A DNA stretch of 64,000 nucleotides from assembly GCF_000012985.1 (NCBI RefSeq), contig NC_007645.1, positions 4,300,581 to 4,364,580 on the forward strand, in the 5' to 3' direction. A program made the position numbers and the translations under genes. Under the pieces are notes generated by a model that did no database searches, was not told the origin of the DNA, and saw nothing but the letters and a program-made list of their open reading frames with translations. Below are positions 37,002-45,994 of this stretch, piece by piece. Each line of letters begins with the position of its first letter. Positions within the stretch are counted from its first letter, which is position 1. The DNA comes from Hahella chejuensis KCTC 2396. GTDB taxonomy: Bacteria > Pseudomonadota > Gammaproteobacteria > Pseudomonadales > Oleiphilaceae.

Positions 37002-38222
37002 ATGAGTACATTTGATGATATTCGTCCCTATCGGGATGATGAAGTTCCTCAGGTGATCTCGCGGCTGCGCCATGACGAGCAACTCGTCCGGGCCATAGAA
37101 CATTATAAGTTTCCCAGGTTATCCAAATACTGCCGCAGTCTCACCTCGTTCCTGGTAAGACGCAATCTGCAGCACAATCTGCGCAGAATCAACACGATAC
37201 ACGATGTTCAGGAGATGGTGGCGGGGTTCATGATCAACACCGTCAGGAAAACCACATCCGGCTTCACTTATGAGGGCCTGGACAAGCTTCCCAAGGACCG
37301 CGCCTTTCTGTTCATCAGCAACCATCGCGACATCGCCATGGACCCGGCGCTGGTCAATTTCGCGCTATATCAGTCCGGCCGCGAACTGGTGGAAATCGCC
37401 ATTGGCGACAATCTGCTGTCGAACCCGCTGGTCTCTGACATCATGCGCCTGAACCGAAGCTTTATCGTGAAGCGTTCGGTGGAGGGGCACAAAGCCAAGT
37501 TGCAGGCGCTGACTCAACTGTCCGCCTACATCGATCACACTCTTTCCCAGAATCGCGCCATCTGGATTGCGCAACGGGAAGGCAGGGCAAAGAATGGCCT
37601 GGATAAAACCGATCCGGCCATCATCAAGATGCTCAACATCTATGGCCGCAAGCAAGGCATGGCCTTTAGCGAAACCATTAAGCGCATGAACATCGTGCCG
37701 GTGTCGATATCCTATGAGTACGATCCCTGCGATCTGCTCAAGGCGAAAGAACTGCAGGCGCGGGAGCAATCCGAATATGTGAAGGGCGAAGGCGAGGATA
37801 TCGCCAGCATCATCCGCGGCATCTCCTGCCCCAAAGGCCGCGTGCATATCGCCTTCGGCGAGCCGCTGCAACAGGATTTCGAGGATGCGGAAGAAGTGGC
37901 CGCCGCGATCGACCGACAGATCACCCGCAACTACAAACTCTTCCCCTCGAACATACTGGCGTTTGAGCAATTGAAGACGCTAAGCGAATCTTTCGCTCAT
38001 TTGCAGGAAGAATCACTGCACCGTCTGCAGGAGCTGGCGGGGCAAGCCAGACAGGCCTGGGACAACCTGGACCGGGATGAGATGGGGCAAAAAGCCTCGG
38101 AGTTTTCCGACCGGGTCGGGGGTTACCCTAACCTGCTGCAACGCTACATTCTGGAAATGTACGCCAACCCTCTGATCAATAAGTTCGCCGGCGCCCCGGG
38201 AGACTCCGCGCCGCAAACCTGA
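37002..38222 (+). CDS. PlsC-like glycerolipid acyltransferase
   Basis: A 406-residue protein with an acyltransferase domain in the middle: FLFISNHRDIAMDPALVN near residue 105, then NRSFIVKRS and IWIAQREGRAKNG. The catalytic His and Asp are separated by five residues (H-R-D-I-A-M-D), not the usual four, a variant I recall from some other bacterial acyltransferases. The EGR-like block is intact, which argues for an active enzyme. It probably transfers fatty acids to glycerol-3-phosphate or a lyso-lipid. It follows the GlpD-like gene after 100 bases. Confidence 0.8.
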   Translation: MSTFDDIRPYRDDEVPQVISRLRHDEQLVRAIEHYKFPRLSKYCRSLTSFLVRRNLQHNLRRINTIHDVQEMVAGFMINTVRKTTSGFTYEGLDKLPKDRAFLFISNHRDIAMDPALVNFALYQSGRELVEIAIGDNLLSNPLVSDIMRLNRSFIVKRSVEGHKAKLQALTQLSAYIDHTLSQNRAIWIAQREGRAKNGLDKTDPAIIKMLNIYGRKQGMAFSETIKRMNIVPVSISYEYDPCDLLKAKELQAREQSEYVKGEGEDIASIIRGISCPKGRVHIAFGEPLQQDFEDAEEVAAAIDRQITRNYKLFPSNILAFEQLKTLSESFAHLQEESLHRLQELAGQARQAWDNLDRDEMGQKASEFSDRVGGYPNLLQRYILEMYANPLINKFAGAPGDSAPQT

Positions 38223-38232
38223 TCTTCCACCC

Positions 38233-38267
38233 ACGGCGGCTTTGCGCCGCCGTTTGGTCTCTTTTTT
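38233..38267 (+). terminator. Intrinsic terminator after the acyltransferase
   Basis: Arms ACGGCGGC and GCCGCCGT around TTTGC, followed by TTGGTCTCTTTTTT. Confidence 0.85.
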
Positions 38268-38467
38268 AAATTCAATAAATTAACTTACAACGCCTGACCC
38301 AGCCTGCGACGTAACGGGAGTTGCCCCGGCGCCGTTGTATTTGGTTACAATGGGCGGCCGCATTGACGCGTCGGCGACGCTAAGATTATCGACGCTGTCA
38401 TGGCGTCAGTTGGAGCGAATGGAATACCAGCTATTTCATCCAGGCCCCAGGATTTATGAGGAAAGCT

Positions 38468-39217
38468 ATGCACATTGAAGTGTTGGGGAGCGGCGAAGCC
38501 TACGACCGCGCCCGGGTAAACTCATCCCTGCTCGTCACAGAAGAGCGTTTTCAAATGTTGATCGGCTGCGGTCCCAGCGTCCCCCAGGCCTTGTGGCGGC
38601 GAGAGACCACTGTTGAAGAGATTGACGCCATTCAGCTGAGTCATTGCGGCCCGGATCACGCCGCAGGGCTTATTACCCTGGTAAATTGGATGCACGCCAA
38701 GGGGCGCACCAAGCCCTTGCTACTGATTACGCCCCACGGTCATCGTCCCCTGCTGCAAAGTCTGCTGAATTACGCCATCTGGCCCGAACAACGGCTCTGT
38801 TTCCTGCTGCGCTGGAAGCAGTCAGATAAGGGGCTCGCCGTTGGTCCATGGAGCTTATCCACCGCCATGACGCAACATGCTTCGCCCAACCGCGCCATGC
38901 TGCTAAACGGACCCAATGGAGCCCTGTTTTTCAATGGGGAAGGCGTGCTGTTGGAAGCGCCATTGCGACTGGCTGGAGAAGCGGATCTGATTTTTCTCGA
39001 GTGCCGTTCGATCAAGAAAGATCGCCATGACTTTCACGGTAGTTGGGAGGCGTATCATAGGCTGACCTTCAAGCCCGGCAGCCTGATATGCCTGTACCAT
39101 GTTCTGGAACAGGAAAAAGCGCGGTTGGGCGACCTGATGTATCAGCGCGAGGATGTCTACTTACCTGAGCAGGGGCAGTGTTTCCGTCTGGTGCGAGGGG
39201 ATTGGGAGCTGCTGTAA
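38468..39217 (+). CDS. Metallo-beta-lactamase-fold protein with degenerate metal site
   Basis: 249 residues from ATG 38468, which has AGGAAA just upstream. The fold starts as in ribonuclease Z-like proteins (VLGSGEAYDRARVNSSLLV) and the expected HxHxDH motif reads SHCGPDH: the first His, the Asp and the last His are kept, but the second His is Gly. The later metal ligands are not obvious either, with NGEGV where a G-D-T motif would be expected. It may therefore be a non-catalytic or altered-metal member. No neighbour suggests a substrate. Confidence 0.72.
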   Translation: MHIEVLGSGEAYDRARVNSSLLVTEERFQMLIGCGPSVPQALWRRETTVEEIDAIQLSHCGPDHAAGLITLVNWMHAKGRTKPLLLITPHGHRPLLQSLLNYAIWPEQRLCFLLRWKQSDKGLAVGPWSLSTAMTQHASPNRAMLLNGPNGALFFNGEGVLLEAPLRLAGEADLIFLECRSIKKDRHDFHGSWEAYHRLTFKPGSLICLYHVLEQEKARLGDLMYQREDVYLPEQGQCFRLVRGDWELL

Positions 39218-39302
39218 ACGTAGCGCCGGCGAACAGAATCTCACTGCACGCCGGCGATCTTGATAACCGGTCGTCGCTTATCGACGACCTGTCAGTGCTT
39301 CA

Positions 39303-39446
39303 CTAGTAGATAAAAATAGTCTCCGCGTTGAAACAACCGTCCGCGAGATCTTCCTCTCCAAAAATATCCAGCGTATCGCCGGCGGCCAGATCACCGAAAG
39401 AAGCGGCCATATTGGTGGTCTCATCGTCAGAGGTTACGACCAGACC
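39303..39446 (-). pseudogene. C-terminal remnant of an unknown secreted-type protein gene
   Basis: On the minus strand the sequence reads GLVVTSDDETTNMAASFGDL and then AAGDTLDIFGEEDLADGCFN up to AETIFIY and a TAG stop. It has protein-like composition but no start codon near its beginning: a TAG stop directly precedes Gly at 39447, and the frame upstream (SQNNTANP) has a further TGA. This looks like the decayed tail of a longer gene. The family is not recognised. The same-strand open frame is short, so a chance reading cannot be excluded. Confidence 0.4.
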
Positions 39447-39551
39447 CTACGGGTTGGCCGTGTTATTTTGGGATAATAAGCCCAAACATAAGAATAATTT
39501 TGCCAATCAGATCACATCTTAACCAACAGTTTGGCGATAATATCCCAAATC

Positions 39552-40397
39552 ATGAACCAGGCATTAAGTCAGGCGCTGTACGCCGCCATATACAAATTAC
39601 TGCGACCTTTGGCTGCGCTGCTGTTGCGGCGCGGCATGTCGTATAACGAGTTCGCGGAGATCGCGAAGCGCGCCTATATAGACGCCGCCACGGAAGAATT
39701 CCCCCTCCCCAACCGCAAACAGAGCCTCTCCAGGGTGTCCGTATTGACCGGTATAAACCGCAAGGAAATCGCCAGACTGGAGAAGCTGCCCAACCCCATT
39801 GAGACCGGTGAGACGCAAAGCGCCAACAGAAGCTCCAGGGTCGTCAACGGCTGGATCAGAGATATTCGTTTTCAGGATGAGCATGGCGCCCCGCTTACCC
39901 TCCCCTTGGACGAAGGCGATAACAGCTTTACTGAGCTGGTGCGGTTATACGGCGGCGACGTGCCGGTGCGCGCGGTCCTGGACGAGCTGATCAGATTGGA
40001 TTCGGTGGAGGTCAGCGATCACGGAGAGGCGGCGGGCAAACGGGTTGCTCTGAAAGTGGAAGGCTACGTGCCGCAAACCGATCTAAAAGAGAAATTAAGG
40101 ATTATGAGTACGGCGGTCGCGGACCTGCTTCGCACCATAGATCACAACCTGGAGGCGGATCGCACTGAAGCGCGCGTGCAACGCACCGTGGCGTACAACG
40201 ACATCCCCATGGAGTGTCTGGAAGCGATACGCGGACGCAGTAAAGAAGAGGTGGAAGAAATTTTGCAACGTATAAACCGGTGGTTATCCGGGTACGACAG
40301 AGGCGTCAACGCCAAGCTCCAGGGCAGCGGGAAATTTCGCGCAGGAATAGGCGTATACTATTTCGAGCAGTCCTTAACCCGCGGGGAGCAGCCATGA
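39552..40397 (+). CDS. DUF6502 family protein
   Basis: A 281-residue cytoplasmic protein. The N-terminus (ALYAAIYKLLRPLAALLLRRGMSYNEFAEIAKRAYID) and the following helix-turn-helix-like LSRVSVLTGINRKEIARLEKL are characteristic of DUF6502, so DNA binding is possible. ATG 39552 is preferred although no good ribosome binding site is seen; TTG 39531 is the other candidate. The stop overlaps the next gene's ATG (ATGA). In related marine gammaproteobacteria the same pair occurs, so the two products probably work together. Function unknown. Confidence 0.78.
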   Translation: MNQALSQALYAAIYKLLRPLAALLLRRGMSYNEFAEIAKRAYIDAATEEFPLPNRKQSLSRVSVLTGINRKEIARLEKLPNPIETGETQSANRSSRVVNGWIRDIRFQDEHGAPLTLPLDEGDNSFTELVRLYGGDVPVRAVLDELIRLDSVEVSDHGEAAGKRVALKVEGYVPQTDLKEKLRIMSTAVADLLRTIDHNLEADRTEARVQRTVAYNDIPMECLEAIRGRSKEEVEEILQRINRWLSGYDRGVNAKLQGSGKFRAGIGVYYFEQSLTRGEQP

Positions 40398-41797
40398 GCA
40401 GATTTCTATACGCCCTGACGGCGCTGGCGTTGACGACCAGTCTGCTCTCAGCCTGCTCCGGCGGCGCATCTTCTGACGGCGGTATCGAAGGCACCGGCGC
40501 GCCAGTGGCTGCGCGCGGCGAAATCAGCGGCTTCGGCAGCGTATTCGTCAACGGCGTGGAGTACGAGACCAACACAGCGGACATCGTTATCGACAGCGTC
40601 AGCGGCTATTCAGAAAGCGCACTAAAAGTAGGCATGGTGGTGCTTATCGAGGGCGCTTTGGATGCAGGCGAAACAACTGGCGACGCCCATCGCGTCAGTT
40701 TTGAACAGACCTTATTTGGCCCCGTGTCCGAGGTGAACTTCGTCGATGGCTATAACGCCGAAATCACAGTGCTGGGACAAACCGCGCTGATTCCCGACAG
40801 CGCCGTGTTCGAAAACCTCAACTTCAGCAGTCTCGCGATCGGCCAGGTGGTGGCGATCAGCGGACTCACCAACGCAACAGGCGTCCTGGCCACGCGCATT
40901 GAGAAAATGGCGGACACATATAGCGATGGCGATCAGGTAGCGGTGAGCGCCATTATTCGTAGCGTAGATACGCCGAACCGTACGTTTGTCATTGGCGATC
41001 TGAGCGTGGATTACAGCATGGCGGATCTGCAGGGCTTCTCCAGCGGACAACCGGAAGTTGGCCAATATGTAAGAGTCAATGGGCGCTTCTTTGAAGATAC
41101 CGGCGTCATCGCCGCGAAGGTCAAACTGAAAACCCGCGGCGATATGTCCGCCAGCGGCGTCAGACTGGAGTATGAAGGCGTCATCACTGACTTTGCGTCG
41201 CAACAAAGCTTCTATCTGAGCGGCCAACCTGTCAACGCCGCCAGCGCCAAATTCAGAAGAGGCCAGAAACAGGATTTGGCGGATGGCGTCCGCATCGAAG
41301 CGGAAGGCACGATCGACGCAGGCGGCGTTTTGCAGGCGCAGACGATTACGTTCAAGAAAGCCAATGACATGCATATCGAAGCCTCAGTGGATTCAGTCAG
41401 CGAAACCGCCAAACAAGTCGTCGTCCTTGGCGTCGCGTTCAGCATCAATGAACTGACCGCCTTCGATGACCGCAGCGAAGCGCACCAGCCTTATTTCGGG
41501 CTGGATGACATTCGCAGCGGCGACCGGCTGTCCGTCAGGGCGGCCAGTGGAACTGCGCCCTTAACCGCTTCCCGCATCGAACGTCTGCGCGCGGACGACT
41601 CTGTAACAGTGGAAGGACCTGTAACGGCCATCTCCGGGGAAGTGCTGAGCATTCTCGGAGTCGCCGTGGACATCAGTGACGCCTCGGGTTCGCAAAACGG
41701 ACTCAAGGTGGGCGCGTTTGTGGAAATTGTCGGTGACCTGACCGGCGTGCAGTCCGTCAAGGCGCAGAGAATTAAGGTGAAGAAGAACAACAACTAA
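40394..41797 (+). CDS. DUF5666 family lipoprotein
   Basis: 467 residues from ATG 40394, which overlaps the DUF6502 stop. The signal peptide ends in a lipobox (LLSAC, then SGGASS). The mature protein is built from repeated beta-barrel-like DUF5666 modules, each with a pattern like ISGFGSVFVNGVEYET and VGMVVLIEGALD and repeated VGQYVRVNG / GVIAAKVKL elements; I count about five. Such modules resemble OB-fold-like domains of unknown ligand. The protein is expected on the outer membrane or in the periplasm. Confidence 0.8.
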   Translation: MSRFLYALTALALTTSLLSACSGGASSDGGIEGTGAPVAARGEISGFGSVFVNGVEYETNTADIVIDSVSGYSESALKVGMVVLIEGALDAGETTGDAHRVSFEQTLFGPVSEVNFVDGYNAEITVLGQTALIPDSAVFENLNFSSLAIGQVVAISGLTNATGVLATRIEKMADTYSDGDQVAVSAIIRSVDTPNRTFVIGDLSVDYSMADLQGFSSGQPEVGQYVRVNGRFFEDTGVIAAKVKLKTRGDMSASGVRLEYEGVITDFASQQSFYLSGQPVNAASAKFRRGQKQDLADGVRIEAEGTIDAGGVLQAQTITFKKANDMHIEASVDSVSETAKQVVVLGVAFSINELTAFDDRSEAHQPYFGLDDIRSGDRLSVRAASGTAPLTASRIERLRADDSVTVEGPVTAISGEVLSILGVAVDISDASGSQNGLKVGAFVEIVGDLTGVQSVKAQRIKVKKNNN

Positions 41798-41900
41798 GGA
41801 GCCTGCGAAAGCGCTGGCCAAACCAGCCGCGTTTCGCAGAGCTCCGCAAAGAGTCCTACATCAGGGATTGGCGTCTATTACAATTAGAAGGCGATAAACA

Positions 41901-42227
41901 GTGTCGATTACCAGACTAGCAATTGATTTTTACGTCACCTCCAGCCTGTCAAGCAACGAGCTGGAGGCCGCCGCCCAGCTGGGCGTACGCTCCATCGTCA
42001 ATAACGAACCCGACCAGGAGGCGGAGTCCGAATCTCTACGCCGCGGGGCTGACGCCCTCGGCCTGTCTTACCACAGCGTTCCTTCGCATAAAAATGCGGA
42101 CGAACAAACTCAAATCAGTTCTTTTATCGATGTCATGGAGCATTGCGAAAAGCCGGTGCTGGCTTTTTGCAGAAGCGTCAGCAACGGCATTTCCCTTTGG
42201 GTGATGTCGGAGACCCGACATAAATAG
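41901..42227 (+). CDS. DUF442 phosphatase-like protein with degenerate active site
   Basis: A 108-residue protein from GTG 41901 (AAGGCGA upstream). The pattern FYVTSSLSSNELEAAAQLGVRSIVNNEPDQE matches the TIGR01244/DUF442 family seen at 17724. In the catalytic loop LAFCRSVSNGISLW the cysteine (Cys90) is kept, but the usual preceding His is Phe and the arginine is Asn95. It is therefore probably not a classic phosphatase; it may bind a ligand or transfer sulfur through the cysteine. The C-terminus is shorter than typical. Confidence 0.7.
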   Translation: MSITRLAIDFYVTSSLSSNELEAAAQLGVRSIVNNEPDQEAESESLRRGADALGLSYHSVPSHKNADEQTQISSFIDVMEHCEKPVLAFCRSVSNGISLWVMSETRHK

Positions 42228-42248
42228 CGGCAACGATGCTGCAATGGA

Positions 42249-42851
42249 TTAATCCACCGGCACATCATGTTCTTTTAAATATCGTCTCAACGTATCTATA
42301 TTAGCGAGCAACTTGGGCAGCACCTCCTTCTCCATCCGCTCCGTACGCTTTTTCATCTCCTCTGCGCCGTAATGAGGCGCATAGGCGCTGCTCTCGATTT
42401 TGCCGCGAATGTCTTCTATTTCCCGATAGTAGCGTTGAATTTCGAGGATAAACTGACTGGGCGTTTCCAGCGCCGAGGGGGAGTAGCGCATGCTTTCCCA
42501 AACGAACAGATCAAGTTGCAGTGGAAACATCTTGATCGCGCTGCGGCTGGGAGGGGATTTCACAAATTCCGCATACTCCCTGGCCTGGATAAGGTTGCTT
42601 TGCAGCTCGCTGGCCAAAGAGTTGCGCAAGTAATAATTGTTTTGCCGGGAAGTCAGATCGTCAAAAATAATCGCCTGATTCAACCCCTCCTGCGCCGCCA
42701 GATAGACGCCAAGCACTGTCGCCAAGATCATGAATATCTGACTGATCCAGAAGCTGGATTCCTTGATGCCGCTCCCCTCTTTTTTGACTTGTGTTTCATG
42801 GGTGCGACGGCCGTCGTTAGTCTCGGCGGACGAGGACTGCTGCATATTCAT
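42249..42851 (-). CDS. Single-pass membrane protein with coiled-coil domain, copy 1
   Basis: A 200-residue protein with one transmembrane helix near residue 35-52 (SQIFMILATVLGVYLAAQ) and a long, mostly helical C-terminal part that ends in alternating charged residues. It is a close paralog of the protein encoded at 47604: both share KESSFW, LAAQEGLNQAI, FDDLTSRQNNYYLR, LQLDLFVWESMRYSP and EIQRYYRE. I recognise no family. ATG 42851 has AAAGG upstream. Its nearest neighbour is the degenerate DUF442 gene, convergent on the other strand. Confidence 0.75.
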   Translation of the reverse strand: MNMQQSSSAETNDGRRTHETQVKKEGSGIKESSFWISQIFMILATVLGVYLAAQEGLNQAIIFDDLTSRQNNYYLRNSLASELQSNLIQAREYAEFVKSPPSRSAIKMFPLQLDLFVWESMRYSPSALETPSQFILEIQRYYREIEDIRGKIESSAYAPHYGAEEMKKRTERMEKEVLPKLLANIDTLRRYLKEHDVPVD

Positions 42852-42973
42852 AGACCTTTGGTGAGTGTATTCAGGGGAAGGATTCTAGCTGCGTAAAGAA
42901 CCGAGCTTCAAGACAAGAGCCGCGCCATGGGAAGCGCGCACTTGAATTTTTGCATTCTCAGGGCAAATCCTGA

Positions 42974-43447
42974 ATGATGCGACGCATCAGTAATTTCGCA
43001 ATTAAGAAGTCAAACCAGATGCTTAAGTATGCCGACTGCCCTGGCTGCGGAGAAAACAGCCTGGAAATATGGGATAAACACTCCGGCGTGATCGGCGCGC
43101 CACTCTATTGCAACCACTGCCACAAGGGCTTCGCCAGATATCGCTTTTTCCACTCCGCCGGCCTCATGCTGTTCGAAGTCTGCATCACCACTGCGGTCAT
43201 TGTCAGCCTGTTTCAGCAATGGCTATCGGTGTCGATATTGGCCGCCATTTCCATCCTGGGCTTATACGCTGCCTTCAACCTGGATAAGAGAGCGTTTCCT
43301 CTGCGCGAGGAAAGCCTGATGCAGAAAGCCCCTCTAAAACAAAAACTGCTGAACTTCGCCGCGTTTATTACCGCGCTCTCGATCTATGCCCTGCTGTTGC
43401 TGACGCTGCCTTTGGGGCCGGTTTTAGGCTCAATCTTTCCAATCTGA
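42974..43447 (+). CDS. Zinc-ribbon membrane protein of unknown function
   Basis: A 157-residue protein. After a basic N-terminus the motif CPGCG (about residues 22-26) and CNHCHKGF (about 47-54) form a four-cysteine zinc ribbon in the cytoplasm. Three hydrophobic segments follow (about 63-85, 90-105 and 130-150). The start may be ATG 43019, directly before the ribbon, instead of ATG 42974; neither has a strong ribosome binding site. No family known to me. It ends 7 bases from the convergent binding-protein gene. Confidence 0.65.
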   Translation: MMRRISNFAIKKSNQMLKYADCPGCGENSLEIWDKHSGVIGAPLYCNHCHKGFARYRFFHSAGLMLFEVCITTAVIVSLFQQWLSVSILAAISILGLYAAFNLDKRAFPLREESLMQKAPLKQKLLNFAAFITALSIYALLLLTLPLGPVLGSIFPI

Positions 43448-43454
43448 GGGCTTC

Positions 43455-45200
43455 TCAATGCCACGCCTTTAACGCCTCCTCATAACTCAAGGTTTTCCCC
43501 GGTGGGCGTTCGTTGAGTTCGGGTTTGGGGGAGCCGGGCTGGTTGAGCCAGTAATCTTTGGGGGATTGGGGGTTAAGGCGGGGAGCGCAGGGGCCGGGGT
43601 CTTCCCGGCCGATTGCCGCCAGTTCTTCATCCATGGCGAGCGCCAGGTCGTGCATGACGTCCTCCACCGGCTGGGTTCCCTTGAGCGCCTGGGTCATATA
43701 TTTCCACCACAATGGAGAAAGCTTGGGATAGCTGGGCACATTGGTTCCGGTTGGCGTCCAATAGTAACGCGCGTTAGAGCGATAAAACTCCACCAATCCG
43801 CCCAGATAAGGCGCGCGATCCGTCATCGCCTGGGAGTTGATATCGGATAACCGAATGGGCGTCAGGCCCACCATCGTTTTCTTCAAAGACACCGTTTTGG
43901 AAACCGTAAACTGCGCATAAAGCCATGCCGCCTTACGACGCTTCTCCGGCGTATTCTTCAGAAAAGTCCAGGAACCCGCGTCCTGATAGCCGGATTTCAT
44001 GCCTTCCTGCCAATAGGCGCCCAGCGGCGACGGCGCGATGCGCCATTTGGGCGCGCCATCCGCATCCACGACTGGCAGCCCCGGCTGGGTGATCTGCGCG
44101 AGGTACGCGGTATACCAAAAAATTTGCTGGGCGATCAGCCCGGACCCCACCCACTCGCCCATGACTTTATCCGTCACATTGAGGGCCTCCGGCGGCGCCA
44201 GCCGGAACCAGTCGAGAAACTTGCGAATGCCATAGATGGCGGCTGGACTATCCAGAGCTCCGCCGCGCCGAACGCTGGCGCCGACGGGACGACAGTTCTC
44301 CACTCGAATGCCCCAATCGTCCACCGGCAGGCCATTGGGCAGCCCTTTGTCGCCCATCCCCGCCATCGCCAGCCACGCGTCAGAGATGCGCCACCCAAGG
44401 GATGGGTCGGTTTTGCCGTAGTCCATGTGTCCCCATACCCGATGGCCGTCCAGTTCCCGCACATGCACGGTGAAAAATTCCGCAATGTCTTCGTAGGCGG
44501 ACCAGTTCATCGGTACGCCCAGTTCATAGCCATACAGTTTGCGAAAGCGATCCTGCAGATCCTTGCGGCTGAACCAGTCATGGCGATACCAGTACACACT
44601 GGGAAATTGCTGGTCAGGCAATTGATAGACTTTGCCATCAGGCCCTGTCGTAAAAGACAGGCCAAAAAAATCCTCTATATCCAAGGTCGGCAGTGTGACG
44701 TCCTTGCCCTCCTCCTGCATATAATCCGACAGCGCCACCACAGCGCCGCTGCGGAAATGCCCGCCAATCAGATCTGAGTCACTGATGAATCCGTCGTAGA
44801 TGTTGTGTTGCGTCTCGATCTGCGCCAGTAGCTTGCGCACCACGTCATCTTCGCCCGTAATTTCATGCACCACGCGGATGCCGGTAACATCTTCAAAGGC
44901 TTTCGCCAGCGTATCGGCTTCGTACCAATGGGTATCGATAGGCTCCGACACCACATAAATCGTCATGCCCCGAAACGGCTCAGAGGCCTTGTGAAACCAC
45001 TGCATTTCCTGCAGTTGTTGCTCACGGCTGAGGGTGGAAGGCGTGAATTCAGTTTCCACCCACTCCTGCGCCGTTTTGGCATATACACCCTCAGACGTAC
45101 ACACGACGAAGCTCAACGTAATGACGGATAGCAGCGCTTTAAAAGAAGGGAGTAAGATCTGGTCTTGCTGTCGTTCAAATAACATTGCAGATGCGCTCAT
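43455..45200 (-). CDS. Large extracellular solute-binding protein (orphan, glycerol-transporter type)
   Basis: A 581-residue secreted protein whose N-terminus carries a hydrophobic signal segment (LSVITLSFVVCTSEGVYA). Length and blocks (EPIDTHWYEADTLAKAFEDVTGI, MGDKGLPNGLPVDDWGIRV, SWTFLKNTPEKRRKAAWLYAQF) resemble the periplasmic proteins of the GlpV-type ABC transporters for glycerol or related polyols. No permease or ATPase gene lies beside it. The genomic setting near a GlpD-like and an acyltransferase gene about 6 kb away is suggestive at most. Ligand unproven. Confidence 0.75.
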   Translation of the reverse strand: MSASAMLFERQQDQILLPSFKALLSVITLSFVVCTSEGVYAKTAQEWVETEFTPSTLSREQQLQEMQWFHKASEPFRGMTIYVVSEPIDTHWYEADTLAKAFEDVTGIRVVHEITGEDDVVRKLLAQIETQHNIYDGFISDSDLIGGHFRSGAVVALSDYMQEEGKDVTLPTLDIEDFFGLSFTTGPDGKVYQLPDQQFPSVYWYRHDWFSRKDLQDRFRKLYGYELGVPMNWSAYEDIAEFFTVHVRELDGHRVWGHMDYGKTDPSLGWRISDAWLAMAGMGDKGLPNGLPVDDWGIRVENCRPVGASVRRGGALDSPAAIYGIRKFLDWFRLAPPEALNVTDKVMGEWVGSGLIAQQIFWYTAYLAQITQPGLPVVDADGAPKWRIAPSPLGAYWQEGMKSGYQDAGSWTFLKNTPEKRRKAAWLYAQFTVSKTVSLKKTMVGLTPIRLSDINSQAMTDRAPYLGGLVEFYRSNARYYWTPTGTNVPSYPKLSPLWWKYMTQALKGTQPVEDVMHDLALAMDEELAAIGREDPGPCAPRLNPQSPKDYWLNQPGSPKPELNERPPGKTLSYEEALKAWH

Positions 45201-45411
45201 TTAATCCACCATCACTGTCGGCGGCGCCCGTCAGGCTACAGACTTAGTGTAGTCAGAAATGGGAGATTCGTTGGTAAACTCCAACGCCGGAAACCCCAAA
45301 ATCAGCCGATTTAATGCCTATATCCGCTCTACTGCGCCTCACGCCCGCTCTTTAGGATAGATATCCCCCTGAATCGCCCATTAACGCCAGCCGAGAGAGC
45401 CCTATACCGCT

Positions 45412-45951
45412 ATGTACCGATGTGGATTCAAAACACGAAGACTTTACGTGTACAACCTTCGCTGCGTGACCTCTACCGGCGAGGGCGATGACCTTTACAG
45501 AGACGTACTGAGAATAATCACACCGAGCACGACGCGTTTCGCTCCTGACGACTGGCGCCGCGTCATCAATCGACAAGACGCCAAGTCCTGGTTGGAGGAC
45601 CGTTTAGCGGAGTCGCCTGTATATGTCGTAAAGCAAATAGCCACTTCTGCTGCAGTCGGATTCATATTTCTCCATCCAATCCCGCTACCGCTGGAACTCA
45701 CCGAGTGGCGCCTGGGCTACATTTTAGGCGAGTCATATTGGTCGCAAGGACTTGGTACAGAACTCATGGAAGGCATTATTGGTTGGGCGAGGCAAAACAA
45801 AGGCGTCGCCAAAATAAGCTGCGGCGTCGCCAGAGAAAACGCTGCGTCAGTAAAGATGCTGGAGAGAAATAACTTCCATCTCGCATCCAACCATTCCGGC
45901 ACGGTTTTCTATGAATATCCGATCGAGCAAGCAGAACTACAGATGGAGTAA
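45412..45951 (+). CDS. GNAT-family N-acetyltransferase
   Basis: A 179-residue acetyltransferase. The acetyl-CoA motif region is seen in LGYILGESYWSQGLGTELMEGIIGWARQN, followed by NAASVKMLERNNFHL, the hallmark of RimJ/RimL-like GNAT enzymes that modify protein N-termini or small amines. The start ATG 45412 gives a basic N-terminus (MYRCGFKTRRLYVYNL) that is less conserved; another start downstream is possible. Substrate unknown. Confidence 0.8.
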   Translation: MYRCGFKTRRLYVYNLRCVTSTGEGDDLYRDVLRIITPSTTRFAPDDWRRVINRQDAKSWLEDRLAESPVYVVKQIATSAAVGFIFLHPIPLPLELTEWRLGYILGESYWSQGLGTELMEGIIGWARQNKGVAKISCGVARENAASVKMLERNNFHLASNHSGTVFYEYPIEQAELQME

Positions 45952-45994
45952 CAGGGGGCGATAGCGACGCTTGCGCCCAAGAAGAAACTGGCGC

